Shown piece after piece: positions 17,160-24,309 of a DNA stretch of 64,000 nt. This DNA comes from JARRJS01 sp037388885 (GTDB lineage Bacteria; Gemmatimonadota; Gemmatimonadetes; Longimicrobiales; RSA9). The stretch covers positions 9,473 to 73,472 of the forward strand of contig JARRJS010000053.1 of NCBI GenBank assembly GCA_037388885.1. Reading direction: 5' to 3'. The notes below the pieces were generated by a model. The model was not told the DNA's origin and made no database searches. It was given only the letters and a program-made list of their open reading frames with translations. How positions within the stretch are numbered: the first letter of the stretch is position 1; the number at the start of each line of letters is the position of its first letter. The position numbers and the translations under genes are program-made.

Positions 17160-18803
17160 GTGCGCAATAGACTGACGTTCCGGACGTTCGGCACCCGCAT
17201 CGCGCTTCCAGCCGGGTTCTTCGCGCTGGTCAGCGTCGCTGCGCTGTCGTTTCTGCTCATCCGTGCGTTGCGGGAACAGGTGTTCGCCGAGGCCGTCCGG
17301 GGCTCGGAGAGCATCGCCGACGCGATCCGCCTGACGGTGCACCACGACATGCGCATCAATCGGCGGGACGGCGTTCAGGAGATCATCCAGGCCTTCGGGG
17401 GGCATGCCGGTGTCCAGGAGGTCCGGCTCTTCAACAAAGACGGTCGCATCTCCTTTTCGTCGCTGCCCGGCGAGGTTGGGCGCACAGTAAGCCGGACGGC
17501 CGAGCCGTGCGTGAGCTGTCACTCGGGCCCCGTGCCCGTGAGCGAGCTGGACCCGCGGGATCGGTCGCGGATCTACACCGACGCACATGGCCAACGAACC
17601 CTGGCGACGATCCGGGTCATCCGGAATGAGGACGGCTGTCAGGGTTCCGGCTGTCACACGACGCCGGCACGGCAGAGCGTGCTGGGCGTGCTGGACGTGG
17701 CGATGTCCCTCGAGCCGGCCGAGGCCCGCATTGCCGGCCTGACGCGGAATGCTATGTTCTTGTCGCTCGCAGCCGTCCTGCTGATCACCGGGATCCTCTT
17801 CCTGATGGTCCGGCAGAGTGTGCGGCGTCCCATCAACTTGCTGGTCCAGGCGACCCGGCGTGTGGCCCACGGGGACCCCGCGATGCCGGTGCCCCGGGGC
17901 GCTACGTACGAGATCGGCATTCTGGCGAAGTCGTTCAACGAGATGGTCGAGAGCCTGAACAACTCCAGAAGCAAGTTGGAAGACTGGGCATCGACGCTGG
18001 AGGACAAGGTCTCCGAGAAAGCGCAGGAGCTGCGCGAAGCGCAGTACCAGGTTGTACGGGCGGAGAAGCTCTCATCCGTGGGCCTGGTGGCCGCCGGCAT
18101 CGCTCACGAGCTCAACAGCCCGTTGATGGCCATCATCACGTTCACCCACCTGGTGAGAAGCAAGGTCGGCAAGGACGAGCAGGCGCAGGAGGACCTGCGC
18201 ATGATCGAGCGCGAAGCCAACCGCTGTGCCACCATCGTGCGCCAACTGCTGGACTATGCTCGCAAGCAGGCGCAGGAACCCGAAACCGAGCTGTGCCGCC
18301 TCGGGCCCATCATCGACGGGGCGCTGAAGCTGTTGAAGATTGAGGCGCGGAATAGCGGGATCCAGGTCGAGACGGCGGTGCCGGCCGATCTCCCGCCTGT
18401 CGATGCGAACCCGAGTCAGCTGATGCAGGTCTTCGTGAATCTCATCATGAACGCGGTGCAGGCCATGCCGGACGGCGGACTGCTGCACATCGATTCGAGT
18501 GTGGTGGATCGAGCGGACTATGCAAAGGCCGACCTGCCGCCGAGCCACGCCAAAACTCTTCTGCGCACGTGCGTGCGGGACACGGGCGTCGGGATCGCGC
18601 CCGAAGCCCTGGCCAAGGTGTTCGACCCCTTCTTCACCACCAAACCGGTGGGCCAGGGGTCCGGCCTGGGCCTGTCCGTCTCGCTCGGCATCGTGCGGGG
18701 GTATCGCGGGACCATCCTGGTGGCCAGTGATGCGGTGGAAGGGACCGAGTTCACGGTCCTGCTTCCGGTCGCGGAAATGCCCAACGAACCCGAGGCCCAA
18801 TGA
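17160..18803 (+). CDS. Sensor histidine kinase with c-type haem motifs in its periplasmic domain
   Basis: 547 aa from a GTG start; no ATG is possible without losing TM1. Layout: TM1 (~17-37), periplasmic sensor (~40-195), TM2 (~198-218), HAMP, a coiled coil, HisKA with His in GIAHELNSPL, and HATPase with LIMNAVQAMPDGG, DTGVGIAPE and GSGLGLSV. The sensor contains CVSCH (a standard CxxCH haem site) and CQGSGCH (Cx4CH), so covalent haem and redox or gas sensing are likely. Its stop overlaps the start of the NtrC-type regulator by ATGA, so the two are a coupled pair. Confidence 0.88.
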   Translation: MRNRLTFRTFGTRIALPAGFFALVSVAALSFLLIRALREQVFAEAVRGSESIADAIRLTVHHDMRINRRDGVQEIIQAFGGHAGVQEVRLFNKDGRISFSSLPGEVGRTVSRTAEPCVSCHSGPVPVSELDPRDRSRIYTDAHGQRTLATIRVIRNEDGCQGSGCHTTPARQSVLGVLDVAMSLEPAEARIAGLTRNAMFLSLAAVLLITGILFLMVRQSVRRPINLLVQATRRVAHGDPAMPVPRGATYEIGILAKSFNEMVESLNNSRSKLEDWASTLEDKVSEKAQELREAQYQVVRAEKLSSVGLVAAGIAHELNSPLMAIITFTHLVRSKVGKDEQAQEDLRMIEREANRCATIVRQLLDYARKQAQEPETELCRLGPIIDGALKLLKIEARNSGIQVETAVPADLPPVDANPSQLMQVFVNLIMNAVQAMPDGGLLHIDSSVVDRADYAKADLPPSHAKTLLRTCVRDTGVGIAPEALAKVFDPFFTTKPVGQGSGLGLSVSLGIVRGYRGTILVASDAVEGTEFTVLLPVAEMPNEPEAQ

Positions 18804-20287
18804 GCGACGAACGGACGTGGACCGAGCCCCCAAGGGTCCTGGCCGTAGATGACGAAGAGGTGGTCTGCGAGAGCATCCGACGGGTGCTCACGGAGGAAGG
18901 CTACTCCGTCCAGACCACGACTTCTTCCCGGGAAGGCCTGGAGCTCATCCGGAAGGACATCTTCGACCTGCTCCTGCTCGACATCAAGATGCCCGAAGTC
19001 GACGGCATCGAGTTCCTGCGCACCGCCCGATCGGCTTCCCCGGAAACGGAGGTCATCATCATCACCGGGTATGCCACCATCGAGACGGCGGTCGAGGCCC
19101 TCAAGCTGGGCGCTTTCGATTATCTGGAAAAGCCCGTAAGCCCTCCGCAGCTCGTGGTGGCCACCGCACGTGCGCTGGAGCGCAAGCAGCTGATGAACCT
19201 GACCCAGCGGCTTCGATCCGAGCTCGAATCACGCCACCGCATCGGCAACGTGATCTGCTCGTCCGCCAAGATGCGCAACGTCATGCGCCTCGTGGCCAAG
19301 GTCGCGCCCACCACCAGCACCGTCCTCATCACCGGCGAGACCGGCACCGGCAAGGACGTCATCGCCCGCGCCATCCATTACAACAGCCGACGCAAGGACG
19401 GCCCCTTCGTCGTCGCCGACTGCGCATCGCTCCACGAATCACTCCTGGAGTCTGAGCTCTTCGGCCACGTGCGCGGCGCATTCACCGGCGCCGTCAAGGA
19501 CCGCAAAGGCCTCGCCGAAACGGCCCGCGGCGGGACCCTCTTCCTGGACGAGATCAGCACCATCTCCCCCCAGGTCCAGGGCAGCCTGCTTCGCCTCATC
19601 CAGGAACGCGAAGTGCGACCCGTCGGCTCCGACAAACCCGTGCCCGTCGACGTTCGCCTCGTCGCCGCCACCAACCAGGATCTCCAGTCGCTCGTGGAAG
19701 ACGGCAGCTTCCGCGAAGACCTCTTCTACCGCCTCAGCGTTTTCACCCTCGACCTGCCACCACTTCGGGAACGCCGCGAAGAGATCCCACTCCTCGCCCT
19801 CCACTTCGTCGAACAGTTCGCCGAAGAGCTCGACAAGAAGATCGACGGCATTACGCCCCCCGCCATGGCCCTCCTCGAGGCCCATGACTGGCCCGGCAAC
19901 GTGCGCGAGCTCGAAAATGTCATGGAACGCGCCGTCCTCCTCGCCGAAGGCACCATCGACATCCAGGCCATCCCTGCCAGCATCGGACAGTCCAGCGCAA
20001 ACTGGGACGACGTACCCGACGACGCCCACACGCTCGCTCTCCGCAAGAAGGAGCTCCGCTCCGCCGCCGTCGATGAGCTTGAACGCATGTTCGTCCTCAA
20101 GGCCCTGAGTGCTGCCGACGGCAACGTCTCCGAGGCCGCCCGGGCCGTTCACATGAAACGACCCAACCTGCACGCGCTCATGCGCAAGCACGGCATCACC
20201 TCGCCCGATTCCGGATCCGATGCCGATGACGACCGCGACGACCCGGACGACATCCAGGACGACGACGCCGAAGACCGCGAAAACTGA
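18800..20287 (+). CDS. Sigma54-dependent NtrC-family response regulator
   Basis: 495 aa. Receiver domain (AVDDEEVV, phospho-Asp in LLLDIKMPEVDG, Lys in LEKPVSPPQ); AAA+ domain with Walker A GETGTGKD, the sigma54-contacting loop GAFTGA and LFLDEI; and a C-terminal Fis-type helix-turn-helix (NVSEAARAVHMKRPNLHALM) before an Asp-rich tail. It would activate sigma54 promoters after phosphorylation by the haem-motif kinase encoded just upstream. The nearest sigma54 promoter is 150 bp beyond its stop and drives the receiver/cytochrome operon. Confidence 0.93.
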   Translation: MSDERTWTEPPRVLAVDDEEVVCESIRRVLTEEGYSVQTTTSSREGLELIRKDIFDLLLLDIKMPEVDGIEFLRTARSASPETEVIIITGYATIETAVEALKLGAFDYLEKPVSPPQLVVATARALERKQLMNLTQRLRSELESRHRIGNVICSSAKMRNVMRLVAKVAPTTSTVLITGETGTGKDVIARAIHYNSRRKDGPFVVADCASLHESLLESELFGHVRGAFTGAVKDRKGLAETARGGTLFLDEISTISPQVQGSLLRLIQEREVRPVGSDKPVPVDVRLVAATNQDLQSLVEDGSFREDLFYRLSVFTLDLPPLRERREEIPLLALHFVEQFAEELDKKIDGITPPAMALLEAHDWPGNVRELENVMERAVLLAEGTIDIQAIPASIGQSSANWDDVPDDAHTLALRKKELRSAAVDELERMFVLKALSAADGNVSEAARAVHMKRPNLHALMRKHGITSPDSGSDADDDRDDPDDIQDDDAEDREN

Positions 20288-20307
20288 GGCGTGACGCGCT
20301 GTTTCTG

Positions 20308-20330
20308 GGTGTATAGCTAACATATACACC
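20308..20330. promoter_or_regulatory. Candidate enhancer (UAS) for the NtrC-type regulator
   Basis: GGTGTATA-N7-TATACACC is a perfect 8-bp inverted repeat. Its centre is about 129 bp upstream of the -12 element of the sigma54 promoter, the usual distance for an activator site. The DNA between is AT-rich at 20378-20423, which would help bending. It also overlaps the end of the regulator transcript, so a plain RNA hairpin is the alternative. Confidence 0.5.
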
Positions 20331-20360
20331 ACGCCCGGAGCCGCGGCACCGGGCGTTTTT
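20331..20360 (+). terminator. Rho-independent terminator of the kinase/regulator pair
   Basis: CGCCCGG (20332-20338) pairs with CCGGGCG (20349-20355) around a 10-base loop, followed at once by TTTTT. It lies 44 bp after the regulator stop. Confidence 0.85.
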
Positions 20361-20433
20361 GCCTCGCCTCGCCGATCCTTATAACACAATGATTTAAAAC
20401 AACTTATGGAAACTGTGAATTTTCTCCCGGTTT

Positions 20434-20449
20434 AGGCACGCCCTTTGCT
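20434..20449 (+). promoter_or_regulatory. Sigma54 (-24/-12) promoter of the cytochrome operon
   Basis: AGGCACGCCCTTTGCT carries the GG of the -24 box at 20435-20436 and the GC of the -12 box at 20447-20448 with exactly 10 bases between, and agrees with the GGCACG-N4-TTGCT consensus. The start of transcription should be near 20460, about 60 bp before the first gene. Confidence 0.82.
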
Positions 20450-20520
20450 TTTGCAGAGGGTGCAGATGTGGAGGTGACGCTGCTGGGACAGCCGGTGAGC
20501 GACCGGAGGAGGACCAGGTG

Positions 20521-20916
20521 ATGGCACGCGAAGCAGAATCGACGGTGCTGCTATCGGATCCGGAGGCGGGTCCCGATCTGGCGGCGCAGCTGGCGCCGAC
20601 CGATCAGCAGGTCGCGTGGTTCGGGAGTGTGGAAGAGATGGTGCGGGCGCGGCCGTTGTCGTCCGTGGCGGTGCTTGTCCTCCGCTTCCGGCCTTTGCCG
20701 AAGGGGGTTTTGCTGGCGGCGTTGGGGCGGATGAGTGTGGAGTATCCCGAAATGCAGAAGGTAGTAGTGGTGGACAGCCCGCCTCCGTTGCCGATCGCGG
20801 AGTATCTGACGGCCTGCGGAGTGGATCTTTACTGGGAGCCGAGGGGAGGCGGTGGCGGAGATCTGGAGGCGTTGGTAGAACGGCTACATGAGCGGACCCG
20901 GTGGGTGGCGACGTAA
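20521..20916 (+). CDS. Hypothetical receiver-like protein
   Basis: 131 aa from ATG 20521; a GTG three bases earlier is possible. GGAGGAGG lies 8 bases upstream of the ATG. I recognise no family, but the alternating alpha/beta pattern (TVLLSDPE, VAVLVLRFRPLP, KVVVVDSPPPLP, then a C-terminal LEALVERLHERT helix) looks like a degenerate receiver without the acidic phosphorylation site. It is the first gene behind the sigma54 promoter and overlaps a longer reading of the next gene. It may tune signalling by the following receiver protein. Confidence 0.6.
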   Translation: MAREAESTVLLSDPEAGPDLAAQLAPTDQQVAWFGSVEEMVRARPLSSVAVLVLRFRPLPKGVLLAALGRMSVEYPEMQKVVVVDSPPPLPIAEYLTACGVDLYWEPRGGGGGDLEALVERLHERTRWVAT

Positions 20917-20963
20917 AGGCAATGGTCGCTGACCGGAGACGAGCTCTCAAGGAGGGTGGAAAA

Positions 20964-21635
20964 ATGAGCGGACAAAATAGAGTGATGTTCGTCGACGATG
21001 AGGAGGGGGTCCGTGTGAGTTGGGACCGGGTCCTGTCGGAGAAGGGTTTCAACGTGAAGACGGCGGTGGACGGCGCGACGGCCATCTCGGAGCTGAAGGA
21101 CCATCCGGTGGACGTGGTCGTGGCGGACTGGCGGATGCCGGTGATGGATGGTCTGCAGCTACTGGAGTGGATCCAGGGCGAGCAGCCGGAAACGCGGTTC
21201 ATCCTGCTGACAGGGTACGGCAACGACGAGGTGGAGCAGAAGGCGCGGGAGCTGGGGGCGTATGAGTATCTGAACAAGCCCATCAGCCCGGAAACGCTGG
21301 CGGCGGTGGTGACGGCGGCGGTGAATCTGAAGTTGATCCCGGACCTGGGTGTGGGGCCGGTGGAGCAGCAGGTGGAGCCGGCGGTGCAGGAAGTGGAGCC
21401 AACGGTGGAGGAGGCGGTGGTGGAAGCGGAGCCGGCACTCCAGGAGGCGGAGCCGGCAGCGTCGGCCGAAGCGGTGCAGCGGTCGGGTTGGGAGGTGGCC
21501 GGTTCGCTGATCGCGGCGCCACTCATGGGGTTGGCGTTCGTGCTGTTCCTGCCGGTGATCGGGTTTGCCGCGTTGTTCTGGTCTCTGGGTGGGGCGATCA
21601 AGGGGGCGGTCCGGCCCTCGAAGTCAAGGGCTTGA
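20964..21635 (+). CDS. Response regulator with C-terminal membrane anchor
   Basis: 223 aa, ATG 20964 with GGAGG eight bases upstream. Residues 1-120 are a receiver: FVDDEEGV, phospho-Asp in VVADWRMPVMDG, LLTGYGN and Lys in LNKPISPE. Then comes a Glu/Pro/Val-rich linker with repeated VEP/EAE elements (~135-180) and a hydrophobic C terminus (~190-218, LIAAPLMGLAFVLFLPVIGFA) long enough for one or two helices. A receiver tethered to the membrane with no DNA-binding domain is unusual. Being next to a membrane cytochrome gene, it may regulate that complex directly, which is inference. Confidence 0.8.
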   Translation: MSGQNRVMFVDDEEGVRVSWDRVLSEKGFNVKTAVDGATAISELKDHPVDVVVADWRMPVMDGLQLLEWIQGEQPETRFILLTGYGNDEVEQKARELGAYEYLNKPISPETLAAVVTAAVNLKLIPDLGVGPVEQQVEPAVQEVEPTVEEAVVEAEPALQEAEPAASAEAVQRSGWEVAGSLIAAPLMGLAFVLFLPVIGFAALFWSLGGAIKGAVRPSKSRA

Positions 21636-21651
21636 GGGTCGGGAGACAGCC

Positions 21652-23796
21652 ATGAAGCGCACAGCGTCGTTGACGAAGATGACCCTGGCGCTGGTTCCGG
21701 TCATCATCTGGATGGCCGGGCCGGCCCGGGTGCGGGCGCAGAGCGTTCCTGCCGTGGAAAGCGTGTGTCAGGCGTGCCATGCCGACGCCAGCTCGAAGGT
21801 CGACCGGCTGGCGGGTCACGCGGGTTCGACCACGTGTCTCACTTGCCACCACATCGGGTATTCAAACGATTCGGCGGTCATCGCAGTCCGTCGCCTGGAA
21901 GCGTGCCGGAGTTGCCATACGGATCTCCCGGCCACGCATGAGAGCAAGGTGGGCGCGGCGGCTACGTGCACGGATTGTCACACGATCCACGCCGACACGA
22001 TGGTCGCAGGTCCCGACCTCGTTTCGGACGCGGCGTGCGAGTCTTGCCATGTGGTGCGACACACGTTGCACGCGGCGGTGAAGAAGGGCGCGCCGTCGTG
22101 CACGGACTGCCACACCATGCATGACGGGACCACGTCAGTCGTGACCATGGTCTCCACGGGCACACACACGTCGGTGGCGTCAGCGTCGGTGGCGGCAGCG
22201 GCCGTGAAGAAGTGCGAGACGTGCCACGAGGGCGTGCACCCGTCGCATGGGCAGGCCGCGCGCAACGGCGACCTGCTGTGCACCGACTGTCACGAAATGG
22301 ACGCGAAGACACCGACGGCCGCGGTGCCTGCGTTGTTGTCGGCGCAGTGCGAGACGTGCCACACGGCGGTGCATCCCGCCCATGAGGCGGTGGGCAAGCA
22401 GGTCCTGTGCACGGACTGCCACGACTTCGTGACGGATCCGCCGCTGGCGGAGGCGGGCCCGGCGTTGTCGCGGCACTGCGCGGCGTGCCACCCGACGGCC
22501 ATGAAGGAGCTCGAGTCCGGCGGTCACGCAATGAACCTGACCGACGCGGGCGGCAATTCGGACCTGCCGACGTGCGTCAGCTGCCACAACGTGCACAGCG
22601 CGTCGGAGCAGAGCGAAGTGGGTGTTCGCCTGGCGGCGACGAGCCGGTGCATCCAGTGCCACTCGAAGCCTGTCATGGCGAAGAAGTATGGTCTGTCGAC
22701 GAACGTGGCGGCTTCGTATGTGGACGACTTCCACGGCACGACGGCGGAGGTGTTGTCGTCGCATCCGGAGAAGGCGAACGGGCCGAACGTGCTGGTGTGC
22801 GCGGATTGTCACGGCGCCCACGCGGTGAGCAAGAAGCCGAAGGAAGCTCTGTCCGCCGTCTGTGCCGGTTGTCACAAGGGTGGCGACAAGAGGCTGGCCG
22901 GTGCATGGCTGGGGCACGACCGCATCGGGCCGAACAACAAGTTGGCGATTTGGGCGATCCGGCTCTTCTACTTCGTGCTCATTCCGTTCGTCCTGGCCGG
23001 ATTGTTCCTGAATATCGCATTTCATCTGATGGACCAGCGGCGCAAGGGCGCGCGCGTGTGGGACGCGCCGGGTATCATGAAGATCCGCCGGTGGCTGTCC
23101 GGCAAGCGTGGGCCGGAGGAGGCCACGGTAACGCGGTTCAGCGTGGTGGAGCGGCTGGAACACCTGGCCGCCATGATCACGTTCACGACGCTCGTGTTGA
23201 CGGGGCTTCCACAGATCGCGCCGACCTCGTCGCCCGGTGACTGGTTCATCCACCTGTTCGGCGGCATCGCCAACATCCGTCTTGTTCACAGGGTCACGGG
23301 CTTCACCTTCGTGGCGCTGTTGCTGATGCACGTGTCCCGGGGCGTGTGGGGCATCCTGAAGACGCACCGGCTGCCGGCGATCGTGCCGCGGAGGAAGGAC
23401 TTCCTGGACCTGGTGCAGACGATACGGCACCTGCAACAGGGTGAGCCCCGTCCGAAGCTGGGCAGGTTTGATGCTTCAGAAAAGTTCGAGTACTGGGGCT
23501 TGTTCTTTGGCGGCATGCTCATGACTGTGACCGGGCTGGCGCTGGTATTCCCGGAGTTCGTGACGCTGTTCCTGCCGGGGATCGTGGTCGCGGCCATGCG
23601 TACGATGCATGGTCTCGAGGCCACGTTCGCGGTGCTGGTCGTGCTGTTGTGGCACTCCTACGGCGTCATCTTCAAGCCGGACGTGTTCCCGCTGGACACT
23701 TCGATCTTCACCGGCAAGATCAGCGTGGATCGCCTGCGCGAAGAGCACCAGCTCGAGTACGAGGAGCTTTTCCCGGAGGAGGCAGGAGCCGACTGA
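21652..23796 (+). CDS. Fused 15-haem c-type / b-type membrane cytochrome, CbcL-like
   Basis: 714 aa. A signal peptide (ALVPVIIWMAGPARVRA) precedes a periplasmic region with fifteen CxxCH motifs: CQACH, CLTCH, CRSCH, CTDCH (x2), CESCH, CETCH, CTDCH, CETCH, CTDCH, CAACH, CVSCH, CIQCH, CADCH and CAGCH. From ~residue 430 there are about five membrane helices with b-haem-type His residues (VERLEHLAAMITF, LVHRVTGFTF, MRTMHGLEA, LWHSYG). This architecture resembles Geobacter CbcL, a quinol-oxidising inner-membrane cytochrome used in extracellular respiration. It is the last gene of the sigma54-driven operon; a strong hairpin follows. Confidence 0.85.
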   Translation: MKRTASLTKMTLALVPVIIWMAGPARVRAQSVPAVESVCQACHADASSKVDRLAGHAGSTTCLTCHHIGYSNDSAVIAVRRLEACRSCHTDLPATHESKVGAAATCTDCHTIHADTMVAGPDLVSDAACESCHVVRHTLHAAVKKGAPSCTDCHTMHDGTTSVVTMVSTGTHTSVASASVAAAAVKKCETCHEGVHPSHGQAARNGDLLCTDCHEMDAKTPTAAVPALLSAQCETCHTAVHPAHEAVGKQVLCTDCHDFVTDPPLAEAGPALSRHCAACHPTAMKELESGGHAMNLTDAGGNSDLPTCVSCHNVHSASEQSEVGVRLAATSRCIQCHSKPVMAKKYGLSTNVAASYVDDFHGTTAEVLSSHPEKANGPNVLVCADCHGAHAVSKKPKEALSAVCAGCHKGGDKRLAGAWLGHDRIGPNNKLAIWAIRLFYFVLIPFVLAGLFLNIAFHLMDQRRKGARVWDAPGIMKIRRWLSGKRGPEEATVTRFSVVERLEHLAAMITFTTLVLTGLPQIAPTSSPGDWFIHLFGGIANIRLVHRVTGFTFVALLLMHVSRGVWGILKTHRLPAIVPRRKDFLDLVQTIRHLQQGEPRPKLGRFDASEKFEYWGLFFGGMLMTVTGLALVFPEFVTLFLPGIVVAAMRTMHGLEATFAVLVVLLWHSYGVIFKPDVFPLDTSIFTGKISVDRLREEHQLEYEELFPEEAGAD

Positions 23797-23821
23797 GGAC
23801 GAAGGCGCTTGCCCAGCACGA

Positions 23822-23855
23822 CACCGGAGCGGAACCGGCACGGTCCGCTCCGGTG
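23822..23855 (+). terminator. Strong hairpin ending the cytochrome operon
   Basis: CACCGGAGCGGA (23822-23833) and TCCGCTCCGGTG (23844-23855) form a perfect 12-bp stem with a 10-base loop, 26 bp after the stop. There is no T run directly after it, so it may act by stabilising the mRNA end or with Rho. Confidence 0.65.
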
Positions 23856-24017
23856 CAGCTTTCGGCCCTGCCATTGTGGGTGATCAAGGGCACACGCCCC
23901 CCATCTTACGTGGACGTCCCCACCCTTTTACATTGTTGAAGAGCCCCGCGCGCGGCGGCTCGGATCCCCGAACACCCGAAATTGAAGGATGGCGAGCCCA
24001 TACTCGGTTCGCTCGAT

Positions 24018-24050
24018 GCAGCGTGACGGCGCTGCGTATGCAGTTTTTTT
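24018..24050 (+). terminator. Hairpin with T-run in the leader of the kor operon
   Basis: GCAGCG (24018-24023) pairs with CGCTGC (24030-24035); seven Ts follow at 24044-24050 after eight unpaired bases. It lies 23 bp before the small Cys protein gene. It could terminate an upstream transcript or act as an attenuator. The rest of 23856-24017 shows no gene or clear promoter. Confidence 0.4.
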
Positions 24051-24072
24051 GTTTCTGTGAGGGAGTCACCCC

Positions 24073-24288
24073 ATGGACGTGCACCGGGCATTCTGTTCCG
24101 CGTGCGACCGGATCGTGCCCGTGGTGTCGACGACACCGGCCGGGCGGGAACGCGCTCCTGCGACTCCGCCGAAGCTGGATACGCTCGTGTGCCTCGACTA
24201 CGGCACGCGCTGCACCGGATGGATGTGCCCCATGTCCATGGGCACCGACGATGACTCGCGCCGGCTGCCGATCGTCCGGCGAACCTGA
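24073..24288 (+). CDS. Small Cys-rich protein, function unknown
   Basis: 71 aa with GAGGGAG seven bases before the ATG. It has CSAC near the N terminus and further Cys in LVCLDYGTRCTGWMC, giving two possible metal-binding knuckles (FCSACDR and TRCTGWMCP). It ends 21 bp before korC in the same orientation, so it probably belongs to that operon. A small zinc or Fe-S binding protein is likely. I do not know its function. Confidence 0.55.
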   Translation: MDVHRAFCSACDRIVPVVSTTPAGRERAPATPPKLDTLVCLDYGTRCTGWMCPMSMGTDDDSRRLPIVRRT

Positions 24289-24309
24289 CCCGATTCACGA
24301 AACCAGCCA

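Noticed and set aside
22180..23436. A 418-codon minus-strand open frame over the cytochrome gene
   Set aside because: It is the complement of repeated CxxCH codons and has no protein-like features.
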